NCBI RefSeq assembly: GCF_000243335.1
Contig: NZ_JH597773.1
Location: 2,385,728-2,449,727 of the forward strand
Length of the DNA: 64,000 nt
DNA from: Leptonema illini DSM 21528
GTDB taxonomy: Bacteria; Spirochaetota; Leptospiria; Leptospirales; Leptonemataceae
Reading direction: 5' to 3'
Shown: piece after piece, positions 8,455-16,874 of the stretch
Position numbering within the stretch: position 1 is the first letter of the stretch
How the letters are laid out: the number at the start of each line of letters is the position of its first letter
The notes under the pieces: generated by a model
Databases searched by the model: none
Seen by the model: the letters and a program-made list of their open reading frames with translations, nothing else
What the model was told of the DNA's origin: nothing
Translations under genes and position numbers: made by a program

Positions 8455-9135
8455 ATGCCGGCCGGCCTCTATGTGGCCGCCACGCCCATCGGAAATCTGC
8501 GCGATATCACGCTTCGCGTTCTTGACGCCTTGAAGTCGGCCGATCTTATCATGGCCGAAGATACGCGCAAGGCCGGCCTGCTCTTGAAGCACTTCGAGAT
8601 CTCAAATGCTCTGAAATCCTTTCGTATCCATCGGATGCGCGAAGATACGGAGTATGCTTTGCGCGAGCTTGCGGCGGGTAAATCCATCGTTTTTGTCACC
8701 GACGCAGGCACCCCCGGAATCTCAGATCCCGTCTCGCATCTGATCCGTGAGATCCGTCAGCGCAAGCTTTCGGTGCCGGTCATCCCCCTGCCCGGTGCCT
8801 CGGCCATGACGGCAGCCCTGTCGGTCAGCGGCTGGCAGGCCAATCCGTCGGTTTTTGCCGGATTTCTGAGCCCGAAGTCGGGTAAAAGGCGAAAAAGCCT
8901 TGAACAGATGAGAGAATTCGACGGAGTGATAGTGATCTACGAGTCGGTGCATCGCATCGACCGGCTGCTCGAAGAGATTGTGCAGATTCTGCCCGACCGG
9001 CCCGTGCTTGTCGGCCGTGAGATCACCAAGATCCACGAGCAGTTTATTGAGATTCCGCCGGGCGGGCCGATCCCCGATTTCGTCAGAAAGGGCGAATTTA
9101 CGGTTCTTGTGGGGCGCCCCGATGACGGAAAATAA
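8455..9135 (+). CDS. rsmI: 16S rRNA (cytidine1402-2'-O)-methyltransferase
   Basis: This ~226-residue protein has the RsmI (YraL) signature blocks LYVAATPIGNLRDITLR, AEDTRKAGLLLKHF, FVTDAGTPGISDPV, PLPGASAMTAALSVSG and the late VGREITKIHEQF. RsmI 2'-O-methylates C1402 in the decoding centre of 16S rRNA using SAM. The ATG at 8455 is four bases after the upstream stop and gives the usual short N-terminus; an alternative ATG at 8437 would add six residues inside the lipoprotein gene. Confidence 0.92.
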   Translation: MPAGLYVAATPIGNLRDITLRVLDALKSADLIMAEDTRKAGLLLKHFEISNALKSFRIHRMREDTEYALRELAAGKSIVFVTDAGTPGISDPVSHLIREIRQRKLSVPVIPLPGASAMTAALSVSGWQANPSVFAGFLSPKSGKRRKSLEQMREFDGVIVIYESVHRIDRLLEEIVQILPDRPVLVGREITKIHEQFIEIPPGGPIPDFVRKGEFTVLVGRPDDGK

Positions 9136-9194
9136 GAAGAAAATGTTTCACTTTTTCGAGCATCCGACCGATATTGTGATTGAGGTAAATCCTG

Positions 9195-9488
9195 ATGGTT
9201 GTGGATAAAGTAGGCGGCATAGGTCCCGGATACGGACCGAAGAAGATTCAGACGAAAGCAGAGGTCAATCGAACCGATGCTCCGAAGGATAACGTGACGA
9301 TCTCTGATGCGGCCATGCGTCAGCAGAACATCGATCGCGTGAAGAAGCTTGCTCTGTCCACCGAGAACCGCACGGATAAGCTGAAAGAGGTGCGCGAGCG
9401 TCTGGCCGAGGGTGTGTACGATAACCCGTCCGACGAGATCCTTGGAAAGGCCGCCGATCAGATTACCGATTTCTTTCTCACTCGCTGA
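9195..9488 (+). CDS. FlgM-like anti-sigma-28 family protein
   Basis: A 97-residue charged protein with the FlgM layout: a flexible N-terminus, NVTISDAAMRQQNIDRVKK, and a C-terminal helical part with RTDKLKEVRERLAEGVYDN followed by EILGKAADQITDFFL. The pattern (S-x-A then R-x-x-K-x-x-x-V-R-x-x-L-x-x-G-x-Y) is the sigma-28-binding half of FlgM. It would hold the flagellar sigma factor FliA inactive. GAGGT lies about 9 bases before the ATG, and a strong terminator follows. FlgM is poorly conserved, so the call is probable, not certain. Confidence 0.65.
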   Translation: MVVDKVGGIGPGYGPKKIQTKAEVNRTDAPKDNVTISDAAMRQQNIDRVKKLALSTENRTDKLKEVRERLAEGVYDNPSDEILGKAADQITDFFLTR

Positions 9489-9515
9489 AAGCCGCTTTAG
9501 CTCTGAGAATAAAAG

Positions 9516-9539
9516 GCCGGGATAACACCCGGCTTTTTT
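9516..9539 (+). terminator. rho-independent terminator
   Basis: A GCCGGG/CCCGGC stem with a 6-nt loop (ATAACA) is followed by six T and then ATTT. It ends the rightward transcript of the FlgM-like gene and rsmI. Confidence 0.85.
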
Positions 9540-9551
9540 ATTTGGGGCGGC

Positions 9552-9788
9552 TCAATATGACTTTTCTTCGCAACTCTCCCTCTTTTGAAGGTAAACCGCA
9601 CACGCCGCGATTGCCACAGATTCCCACCCGAAATCAGAATCCACAATGTTCAACCCAAGGGCGTCCAGACAATTGGGCCGATAGATATCCTCCAGATCTG
9701 CTTCGCAGGCACTCCTGGGAGTTAGATCGGTGCATCTGACAGATAGGAAGATTATCAAAATCAGTATCGTAGGTTTCAGTAACTTCAC
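9552..9788 (-). CDS. small cysteine-rich lipoprotein
   Basis: With a GTG start at 9788, which has GGAG eight bases upstream, this encodes 78 residues beginning with a short basic segment, the hydrophobic run PTILILIIFLSVRC and then TDLTPRSACEADLED. The LSVRC is a relaxed spirochaetal lipobox. The mature peptide has four further cysteines that could form disulfides in the periplasm. I do not recognise a family. The open frame extends to 9824, but the ribosome site supports the internal GTG. Confidence 0.55.
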   Translation of the reverse strand: MKLLKPTILILIIFLSVRCTDLTPRSACEADLEDIYRPNCLDALGLNIVDSDFGWESVAIAACAVYLQKRESCEEKSY

Positions 9789-9835
9789 TATGTTTCTCCG
9801 TTTTGACTTCCAGCCTCTCGACAAATCCTTATGCT

Positions 9836-10030
9836 AATCAGGCTGTCGAACATAAGACTTTTGTCCACGAAATACACAAAAGGCGCGAAAGTTTCGATCC
9901 GAAATCAGAAAGTAAACCTGACGGCATCTTGCTGCTATCCGGCGAACATGGAGCAACAAGATGGCTTGCAAACGCCCCCTCCCTTTTCGGCTTTCTCAGC
10001 GCCCCCCGTGCCCTCTGTAGTTAATCGGTT
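9836..10030 (-). repeat. dispersed intergenic repeat, degenerate copy A
   Basis: Most of the 459-bp gap between the small lipoprotein and glyA is a worn copy of a repeat also seen at 21835-24340 and 55430-55760. The diagnostic word is CACGAAATACACAAAAGGCG (from 9866), the reverse complement of the CGCGCTTTT..GTATTTCGCGG word in the other copies. GTGCCCTCTGTAGTTAA near 10010 matches the CTCTGTGGTTAA end of the family. No gene is visible in it. Confidence 0.6.
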
Positions 10031-10150
10031 CCGGTTCTTTCACTAAACCGCACAGGGTCGTGCTTTGCCAACCCAGCAGGATCCCAGGCAGCAATCTCTG
10101 CCCTAAAAACCTGCTTGCCACCGCCGGCGCTGCTCTGTAGATTTGCCTTA

Positions 10151-10195
10151 CCTGCATGACTGACGCGTTCGAGGAGCACCTCGAGGGAGTGCAGG
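10151..10195 (+). other. glyA: two-stem hairpin in the glyA leader
   Basis: In the 5' leader of glyA, an outer CCTGCA/TGCAGG pair (10151-10156 with 10190-10195) encloses a six-bp TCGAGG-AGCA-CCTCGA hairpin (10169-10184). It ends 52 bp before the start codon. It does not match a riboswitch I know; it could be an attenuator, a protein-binding site or a terminator-like stem. Confidence 0.4.
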
Positions 10196-10247
10196 GAATT
10201 CACGCCGTGCGTCTGGGCGCCTTAATCTCTAATTGCAGGAGGAGCCC

Positions 10248-11504
10248 ATGACCGCTCAAACCGATAATACGCTGAAATCCATCGACAGCGAGGTATTCAA
10301 CCTCGTTCGCTCTGAGGAGTCGTATCAGCGCTCGACCATCCGCCTTATCGCCAGCGAGAACTATACGTCCCGTGCCGTTCTCGAAGCGTGTGGCACAGTA
10401 TTCCAGAACAAATACTCCGAGGGTTATCCGGGGGCCCGCTTTTATCAGGGGCAGATTAACTGCGACGCCCTGGAACGCCTGGCCATCGATCGCGCAAAGG
10501 CGCTTTTCGGAGCGGAGCATGCAAACGTGCAGCCCTACTCGGGCTCGCCGGCTAACCTTGCCGTGTACCTTGCCTTCGCAAAGCCCGGCGATACGATCCT
10601 CGGCCTTAACCTGAGCCACGGCGGACATCTGACGCACGGCTCAAAGGCCAGCGTTACGGGCAAATGGTTCAACGCCGTGCATTACAATCTCAATCCCGAT
10701 ACGGGCCTGCTCGATTACGACGAGATCCGTCGTCTTGCTCTCGAACACCGACCGAAGCTTCTGATCGCCGGGCATTCGGCGTACCCGCGGCAGCTTGATT
10801 TCGCTAAGTTTCGCGAGATTGCCGACGAAAGCGGAGCGATTCTCTTCGTTGATATGGCGCATTTCGCAGGTCTTGTCGCAGGCGGGGCGCATGCGAATCC
10901 CGTTCCGTTTGCCGATGTCGTGACGACGACTACGCATAAGACGCTGCGCGGTCCGCGCGGAGCGATGATCCTCTGCAAAGAGGTGCACGCAAAGGCCATC
11001 GATAAAGCGGTGTTCCCGGGACTTCAAGGCGGACCGCATAACTCGACGACTGGCGGCATCGCCGTCGCCCTGAAAGAGGCCGCTACTCCGGCCTTTAAAG
11101 AATACGCCCATGCCGTCGTCGCCAACGCGAAAACCCTTGCCGCCGAGCTTTCGGCTAAAGGATTCAAGCTCGTCTCGGGCGGAACGGATAACCATCTGAT
11201 CTTGATCGATCTGACGAATAAAGGCATCACCGGCAAGGAGATGGCCATCGCCCTTGAAGCGGCCGGCATCGTGCTGAACTATAATACGGTGCCGGGCGAG
11301 ACGCGGCCGGCCTTTGATCCGTCGGGAATTCGACTCGGAACGCCGTCCGTAACCAGCCGCGGCTTCGGCGTCGGCGAGATGAAACGCATCGCCGAATGGA
11401 TGGATGCGGTGGCATCGGATGCAAAGAATACCGATAAGCTGGCCTCTATTGCCCGTGACGTTGCGACGCTGTGCAGCGGTTTTCCCGTGCCTGGAATCGA
11501 TTGA
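10248..11504 (+). CDS. glyA: serine hydroxymethyltransferase
   Basis: This 418-residue PLP enzyme interconverts serine and glycine while loading tetrahydrofolate with a one-carbon unit. It has the SHMT blocks IRLIASENYTS, NKYSEGYPGARFY, NVQPYSGSPANLAVY, LSHGGHLTHG, VDMAHFAGLVAGG and the PLP-lysine segment VTTTTHKTLRGPRGA. The ATG at 10248 has GGAGGAG immediately upstream at good spacing; a TTG at 10233 in the same frame is not needed. Monocistronic by layout. Confidence 0.97.
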   Translation: MTAQTDNTLKSIDSEVFNLVRSEESYQRSTIRLIASENYTSRAVLEACGTVFQNKYSEGYPGARFYQGQINCDALERLAIDRAKALFGAEHANVQPYSGSPANLAVYLAFAKPGDTILGLNLSHGGHLTHGSKASVTGKWFNAVHYNLNPDTGLLDYDEIRRLALEHRPKLLIAGHSAYPRQLDFAKFREIADESGAILFVDMAHFAGLVAGGAHANPVPFADVVTTTTHKTLRGPRGAMILCKEVHAKAIDKAVFPGLQGGPHNSTTGGIAVALKEAATPAFKEYAHAVVANAKTLAAELSAKGFKLVSGGTDNHLILIDLTNKGITGKEMAIALEAAGIVLNYNTVPGETRPAFDPSGIRLGTPSVTSRGFGVGEMKRIAEWMDAVASDAKNTDKLASIARDVATLCSGFPVPGID

Positions 11505-12036
11505 GGAAATAAAAGCCTTCCCTATAGGCAGATGATTGTTGTAAGGCAGGCGTCGCGATGGCAGCGGCGCCGGCTTAACCTTGCTCACTTCATGTTTCAA
11601 GATCCTGTACCGTCAGCCCGGTAATGCCCGATATTTCGTTGAAAGGGTAACCCTTCTTGAGCATAGCCCTTACAGTCACGTGCGCCTGCATCTCTATGTT
11701 GATCCTGCGGCCTCTTGAATCCCTTGCAAGGATATCGAGAATCGCATTCTTATCGTCGATGGCCTCACCGGGTAGTTCCGGGTTTTGAATAATGGGGGAC
11801 TGGAAGTTGATGAGGAGGCCAGCATAAAGTCGGGCGCGACATAATTTCGTTACTGTCGCGGCAAAAATGTTCCGGTAATCTTATTATGTCGCCGGTGAAG
11901 GACCTCACGCAGCCATTAACATCTCGAAGTCATGAAGTCTCTGCATTTTTTCCACAGGGACGCTTGTTTTTGCTGGACCGATTAACTATTGGGCAGTAAA
12001 ATCATCTATCGACTGCAAACATGCAATAAACCATTC
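11505..12036. other. left border of the accessory island
   Basis: A 532-bp gap between glyA and vsr. It contains a decayed Rpn-type nuclease fragment (11590-11831, listed separately), followed by about 200 bp of AT-rich sequence in which I see no gene. The base composition drops here and stays lower until about 16.9 kb. Confidence 0.6.
11590..11831 (-). pseudogene. remnant of an Rpn/PD-(D/E)XK nuclease-transposase gene
   Basis: Reading leftward, an open frame of about 80 codons gives INFQSPIIQNPELPGEAIDD, then AILDILARDSRGRRINIEMQ, the nuclease core of the Rpn (recombination-promoting nuclease, YhgA-like) family. It then jumps directly to KKGYPFNEISGITGLTVQDL, which belongs to the C-terminus of such proteins. 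The N-terminus and the whole middle are missing, so this is an internally deleted relic. It marks past mobile-element activity at the edge of the Vsr-methylase island. Confidence 0.7.
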
Positions 12037-12444
12037 ATGACCGACGTCTTTTCTAAAGAACAGCGCTCCTGGATTATGGGTCGCGTAAAGGGATCAGGAA
12101 ACAAAACCACGGAGCTTGCCCTGATTGCGCTTTTTCGCAAATACCGAATCACCGGTTGGCGTAGGGGCAGCAACTTACCCGGAAGGCCGGATTTTGTGTT
12201 CCCGACTGTCAGGGTCGCTATCTTCGCCGACGGCTGCTTCTGGCATGGTCATGACTGTAGAAATACCCAGCCCCTTGGAAACGGCAGCTTCTGGCGCGAA
12301 AAAGTCGAAAAGAATAGAAAGCGAGATCGCCGAGTAAGCCGAAAATTAAGATCTATGGGCTGGTCGGTTTACCGGATTTGGGAATGCCGAATAAAAAAAA
12401 GGAAGCTGCCGGCCACTCTTCTGGCCAAAGTCGGACCTTCATAA
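12037..12444 (+). CDS. vsr: very-short-patch repair endonuclease (Vsr)
   Basis: A 135-residue Vsr-type nuclease. It has the family start (MTDVFSKEQRSWIMGRVKG), LPGRPDFVFPTVRVAIFADG with the catalytic aspartate, the GCFWHGHDC block with the metal-site histidine and zinc ligands, FWREKVEKNRKRDRR and the late VYRIWEC. Vsr nicks T:G mismatches left by deamination of 5-methylcytosine, or, in some R-M contexts, acts as the restriction nuclease. The ATG at 12037 is chosen by homology; the open frame reaches 11989. It is four bases upstream of the GHKL gene and forms one operon with it, the receiver gene and the cytosine methylase. Confidence 0.92.
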   Translation: MTDVFSKEQRSWIMGRVKGSGNKTTELALIALFRKYRITGWRRGSNLPGRPDFVFPTVRVAIFADGCFWHGHDCRNTQPLGNGSFWREKVEKNRKRDRRVSRKLRSMGWSVYRIWECRIKKRKLPATLLAKVGPS

Positions 12445-12448
12445 TCAT

Positions 12449-15355
12449 ATGAAACGCGTATCATTCAAAACCCGGGCGAGAGTAGTCGACCTTCTCGGAC
12501 GTGAGCAAATTGCCGATGCACCCACCGCGCTTACGGAGCTTTTGAAGAATGCCGTCGACGCTCAGGCCGAAACAGTGACGATTCACTTCCACTCTCAAGC
12601 GGGCCTTCTCGAAGTCAGCGACGACGGGCTTGGCATGCGACCGGAGGACTTGATGGACCGCTGGCTGGTGCTTGCCACGGACTCCCGGCACGGTAAGCCA
12701 GATCCGGAATGGTATAAATATGCAACACCGGAGCAAACAAAACGCTTACAGCACGATAAGCCTTTCGGTGAGAAAGGCATCGGACGACTTGCCGTGGCCA
12801 GTCTTGGAAATGGCGTTCTCGTATGGACGAGATGGGGTAAAGGCAAAAATTTTAAGCGCTCAATGGCCCTCGTTCACTGGCATCTTTTTCGGTATCCCAA
12901 GCTGAATCTCGATGATGTCTATATACCGTTTATGGAACTGGGGGCTCAGGATAACCCCAAAGATGCGGCAAAGCTTCTACTCGAGTCTCTAAAGGATTGG
13001 TACGAGAGACATAGCAAGGATTTCTATATCGATAAAAAATCCTCCATTGATCCGAAAACGATCAGCAATGACATAAAGCGAGGCTTTGCGCAGGCCATAG
13101 ACTCTATCGTTGATTATCATGCAGACTCACCGGGGACCAGCTTTTTTATTCTTTCCACAACTGATGAAGTTCCGGATATTTTTCAATCCGGAGCGGAAAG
13201 GAAAGGAGAAAGTAATTGGCCCTCAGAGGGATTGCGCGCTATTCTTGGTTTTTGCAACCCATTCTCCGATGATGCTCCTCGCATCAAAATTGAAGCCTTC
13301 GCAGACGACCGACCAGCGTTTGAAGGGAAGAATGATTTCTGGAAATCGAAAGATTTTGAAGAGTGTGATTACTTTATTCATCTCCGCTCTAACTCGGAAG
13401 GATTCGTTAAAGGAGAGATTAGACATTATTCAAAAAAAATAAAATACGAATTTCAAACGCCACAATTGCCGCCGCAAAGTGATTATCCTGGCCCGTTCGA
13501 AATCAAGCTTGGATATGTTCTCGGTAAGCCGGAAGAATCACGATTAACACCGGATCGATTCGCATACTTCAGTAAAAAGTTGGAGGATATCGGCGCTCTT
13601 TACGTCTACCGAAACGGCATAAGGGTCATGCCATACGGTAGACAGGATACAGACTTTTTGGAATTCGAATATAGGCGCAGTTTAAACGCTGGCACTTATG
13701 TATTCTCCCATCGACGTATGTTCGGGTATATCGGAATCGATTCCGAAAATAACCCTGGCCTCATCGACAAGGCTGGGCGCGAAGGATTGATCAAAAACAA
13801 GTATTACCGGGGGCTATACAAGATCGCTACGTCAATCTTTATCGATATTGCTAAGACCCATTTCGCAACCAAAGTTAAGAAAGAACAGAAATTGAAACTG
13901 GATACGGCCTTAAGAGCGGAAATAGAGGTGCAGACCCGTTCTTTCTTAGAAGAGTTTAAAAAATCCCGAAAATATTTGAGCGAAGCCGAAAAGCTTCTCG
14001 AAAAAAAATACGCCGACCTGTATTCTCGCTCCAAGGATATAGAGAGAAGTTCAATTGATACAATCGATCGATTTTTCCAAGATTTAGAAGCTCTACGAGA
14101 TCGTTTCCGGCTTGATATAGATACTATGTCAATGGAAATCCCTTCCCTTGCTTCTCCCTCACCGAAAGTCCTCGCTGCGTGGGATTCTTACCAGACAGAC
14201 CGCCAACAATTTGAAATCCGCTGGAACCGAGACCTGCTCCAGCTTCAGCGAAAACTATCTGCGGCCTTAAAGCGTAACGCGGACAAAATTAAATATCTAA
14301 ATAAACTGAGAACGCGCCTATCGAGCAATGAACTCCGTATCCAAGCAAGGTTAGAGCAGAAGCGAGACCGTCTAATCGATGGGGCTCGCCAGATTGCCGA
14401 AAAAAAAGCGCCGATATGGTTCAACAACCATGTTGAAAAAATAAAGAGGATCCCCCGCGATCTGCTTGGTGAAGATCCACCTCAAGCAGTCGTCAATGGG
14501 TCTGACCAAGCCGCTGTCGATTTTGAGGATGCGATCCTAAAGCAAGATATTGTAGCCAAGGGCGAACTCGAGCCTTACTGGGAAGGTATTTTAACCGATA
14601 TCGAGCGAATAGCCACCGCACGCAGCATGGATGGCGCCGTAGGTGCCTTGAGTCGTGAAATGGAAGCCCTCAAGGAACGAGAATTCGTGTACATTGAACT
14701 TGCGCAGCTTGGTCTAATTGTCGAAGGGATCGACCATGAGTATCGCACGCTCTTCTCTCAAGCGAAGAAAGACTTCAAAACTCTGCGCTCCGGCAAAAAT
14801 ACAGTCGACAGCGAAACTTTCGATCACCTGTACTCCGTCTTTAACGCGATCAATGAAAAGATCGAATCCCTAGCTCCTCTATATCGAGCAGGAAGAAGAA
14901 GATACGAAACGGTAACAGGCGACAGCATCCTAAGCTTCATAAAAAGTCGCTTCCAACAGGAATACGAGACTGGCTTGATTCAAGTAGACAAGTCCTTCTC
15001 AACGTTAAGATGGAGCAGCACAAACAGGTCAGTTCTATTTGCTGCCATCATCAACGTAATCAACAATGCCCTTTATTGGATTGAGAAATCGGTCACCCCA
15101 AAGGAGATCCGGATCACTCTAGATCACGAGGATTTTGTGATCTCCGATTCGGGCCCCGGGGTGGCACCGAGAGATGCGGACCGAATCTTCGAACCGTTCT
15201 TCTCCCGCAAGCCCTCAGGACGAGGCTTAGGACTGTATCTCTCCAAAACGGCGATGCAACAGCATGGCATGGATTTAACGCTGGCAGACGAGCCGAGGAA
15301 AAAGGCCCTCCAAGGGGCTAACTTTGTTTTCAAGAAACCCGAACAGGAAGAATGA
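12449..15355 (+). CDS. double-GHKL ATPase: MORC/Hsp90-like N-terminus and histidine-kinase-like C-terminus
   Basis: A 968-residue protein with two ATPase modules. The N-terminal GHKL domain has TELLKNAVDA (E30, N34), VSDDGLGM (D59, G60, G62) and GEKGIGRLAVASLG (107-120), as in Hsp90, MutL and prokaryotic MORC/paraMORC proteins. The middle (about 460-720) is rich in charged heptads and probably coiled-coil. At 753-769, LGLIVEGIDHEYRTLF resembles a histidine-kinase dimerisation helix with phospho-acceptor H763. The C-terminus is a HATPase_c domain with INVINNALYW (~868-877), ISDSGPG (~898-904), FEPFFSRK and GRGLGLYLSKTAM. It lies between vsr and the receiver-domain gene (1-bp gap). Prokaryotic MORC-type ATPases are known to travel with restriction-modification genes; a sensor/motor of a defence system is inferred. 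Confidence 0.85.
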   Translation: MKRVSFKTRARVVDLLGREQIADAPTALTELLKNAVDAQAETVTIHFHSQAGLLEVSDDGLGMRPEDLMDRWLVLATDSRHGKPDPEWYKYATPEQTKRLQHDKPFGEKGIGRLAVASLGNGVLVWTRWGKGKNFKRSMALVHWHLFRYPKLNLDDVYIPFMELGAQDNPKDAAKLLLESLKDWYERHSKDFYIDKKSSIDPKTISNDIKRGFAQAIDSIVDYHADSPGTSFFILSTTDEVPDIFQSGAERKGESNWPSEGLRAILGFCNPFSDDAPRIKIEAFADDRPAFEGKNDFWKSKDFEECDYFIHLRSNSEGFVKGEIRHYSKKIKYEFQTPQLPPQSDYPGPFEIKLGYVLGKPEESRLTPDRFAYFSKKLEDIGALYVYRNGIRVMPYGRQDTDFLEFEYRRSLNAGTYVFSHRRMFGYIGIDSENNPGLIDKAGREGLIKNKYYRGLYKIATSIFIDIAKTHFATKVKKEQKLKLDTALRAEIEVQTRSFLEEFKKSRKYLSEAEKLLEKKYADLYSRSKDIERSSIDTIDRFFQDLEALRDRFRLDIDTMSMEIPSLASPSPKVLAAWDSYQTDRQQFEIRWNRDLLQLQRKLSAALKRNADKIKYLNKLRTRLSSNELRIQARLEQKRDRLIDGARQIAEKKAPIWFNNHVEKIKRIPRDLLGEDPPQAVVNGSDQAAVDFEDAILKQDIVAKGELEPYWEGILTDIERIATARSMDGAVGALSREMEALKEREFVYIELAQLGLIVEGIDHEYRTLFSQAKKDFKTLRSGKNTVDSETFDHLYSVFNAINEKIESLAPLYRAGRRRYETVTGDSILSFIKSRFQQEYETGLIQVDKSFSTLRWSSTNRSVLFAAIINVINNALYWIEKSVTPKEIRITLDHEDFVISDSGPGVAPRDADRIFEPFFSRKPSGRGLGLYLSKTAMQQHGMDLTLADEPRKKALQGANFVFKKPEQEE

Positions 15356-15356
15356 A

Positions 15357-16874
15357 ATGACGGCGACGATTGAAGACTTGAGATCTCAAATAGCAAGGAA
15401 ATATTGCAGGACTTTGACCGTTATCGACGATGATGCCTACCAAACCGGAACCTGGGAATCAACGAACCCTGTGATTGACGAAACGTACGTAGCTCTCGTA
15501 AAGAAGTGTAACGAGGATTCTATTCTTTGCCATTTGCAGTACTATCCAAACGGAAAATTGGGCGGCCCCGATATTGAATTTTACAAAAAATATTATGATC
15601 GAGCTGTTCAAACCGCAAAAAACTCTGAGGTTGTAATCCTCGATTGGTATCTCGGTGCTGAAAGTTCGGAGCACTCTATTGCTTTGCTCAAAGAGCTTGC
15701 AGCGGACGGAGCTCTGCGATTTGTGATCGTATATACCAAGCATAAGGAAGATGCGACGAGTAGTCTGGAATCCGAAGGCTATCATCGATTAACTATCTCC
15801 ACGAATCACTCCAACTCGCCTGTCGAAGACGACGATACTTTTCAACCCATTGGGGTGCACGACAGCCAGACGGCAGCCGTTGATTTTTTTTCCAATGAAA
15901 ATAGCAGTATCTTCATCTTGGTACAGGATAAGCCTTCGGAACCTGAGAAAAATACGCCTGATCTCTTAACGCTCATTACCCAACTGATGCTGGCTGCCTA
16001 CCCTGACTTCCTTCATTGGGCTGGATTGGAGTTGCATACTTTCATCCGCGAGAAAATGCCCCAATTAATATCCAAGCTGCCGACTGGCACTGACCACGCA
16101 ATCGTGTATCAGAGCTTATTTACCGATCTCCCGGACGATGTTGCCCACCAAGTTGCAGTTATTCATCTTGAACAGATGGAGCACGAACTTTTCAAAGAGC
16201 CCTTACAAGCGGTTTGCGATTTATATCTTCACCAAGCCATTGAGAAAGACAAGGAATGGACCAAAATCAAGGACGAGCCGACGATAAAGAAAAGGGATAA
16301 CGCTCGAACAAAAATAAACGAAAAAGAAAAAACGGGAACAAATGGGTTGAAACTCACCACTGCTATGAATCAACCTGATTCAGCCTTTCGGGCACATACC
16401 AAGCTTGCCTATATACAAGAGTCCTACATTGACATCAGTCAAGAAAAGCTATTACTGAGGCGAGGAACCATCTTCAAGAAGAAGCAGGCCACCGACGATG
16501 GATGGGATTTCCTGCTATGCATTACACCAGAGTGCGATCTTTACAGATTAAATGACGGACAACATATTCATTTTATTCAAGGAAGACGTAAGGACAATCT
16601 TGACAAGACTAGCGGTCCTTTGTTTTTTCAAACCTTTGTGTCGGAGTCTACCCAAATCGAATGGGAAAGCTTTCGAACCAAGGTAATTCTCGCACCGACA
16701 GGCAGCGCTGCCGGCTTTCCATCTATCTCAGATGCGGCTTTCACTGATTACGAATACGTTGGCCAAATCAAAAGTCGGTTTGTCGATCGCATAATGCAAC
16801 GTGGCTGGTCACAGCAAACACGTGTTGGCGTCGATACTGCAGAATATATAAGGTTTGTTAGAAGTGAGAAGTAA
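15357..16874 (+). CDS. receiver-domain protein with a large uncharacterised C-terminus
   Basis: A 505-residue protein. Its first ~135 residues look like a divergent response-regulator receiver: TVIDDDAYQ (acidic pair at 24-26), VVILDWYLGAE with candidate phospho-aspartate D96, and RFVIVYTKHKE with T127. The β-α spacing is stretched between the first two motifs by an insertion of about 40 residues. The remainder has no DNA-binding output domain I recognise; a conserved-looking FLLCITPECDLYRL lies at ~395-410. It starts one base after the GHKL/kinase stop codon and overlaps the methylase by 11 bases, so all four island genes are tightly coupled. The natural partner for phosphotransfer is H763 of the upstream protein. 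Confidence 0.75.
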   Translation: MTATIEDLRSQIARKYCRTLTVIDDDAYQTGTWESTNPVIDETYVALVKKCNEDSILCHLQYYPNGKLGGPDIEFYKKYYDRAVQTAKNSEVVILDWYLGAESSEHSIALLKELAADGALRFVIVYTKHKEDATSSLESEGYHRLTISTNHSNSPVEDDDTFQPIGVHDSQTAAVDFFSNENSSIFILVQDKPSEPEKNTPDLLTLITQLMLAAYPDFLHWAGLELHTFIREKMPQLISKLPTGTDHAIVYQSLFTDLPDDVAHQVAVIHLEQMEHELFKEPLQAVCDLYLHQAIEKDKEWTKIKDEPTIKKRDNARTKINEKEKTGTNGLKLTTAMNQPDSAFRAHTKLAYIQESYIDISQEKLLLRRGTIFKKKQATDDGWDFLLCITPECDLYRLNDGQHIHFIQGRRKDNLDKTSGPLFFQTFVSESTQIEWESFRTKVILAPTGSAAGFPSISDAAFTDYEYVGQIKSRFVDRIMQRGWSQQTRVGVDTAEYIRFVRSEK

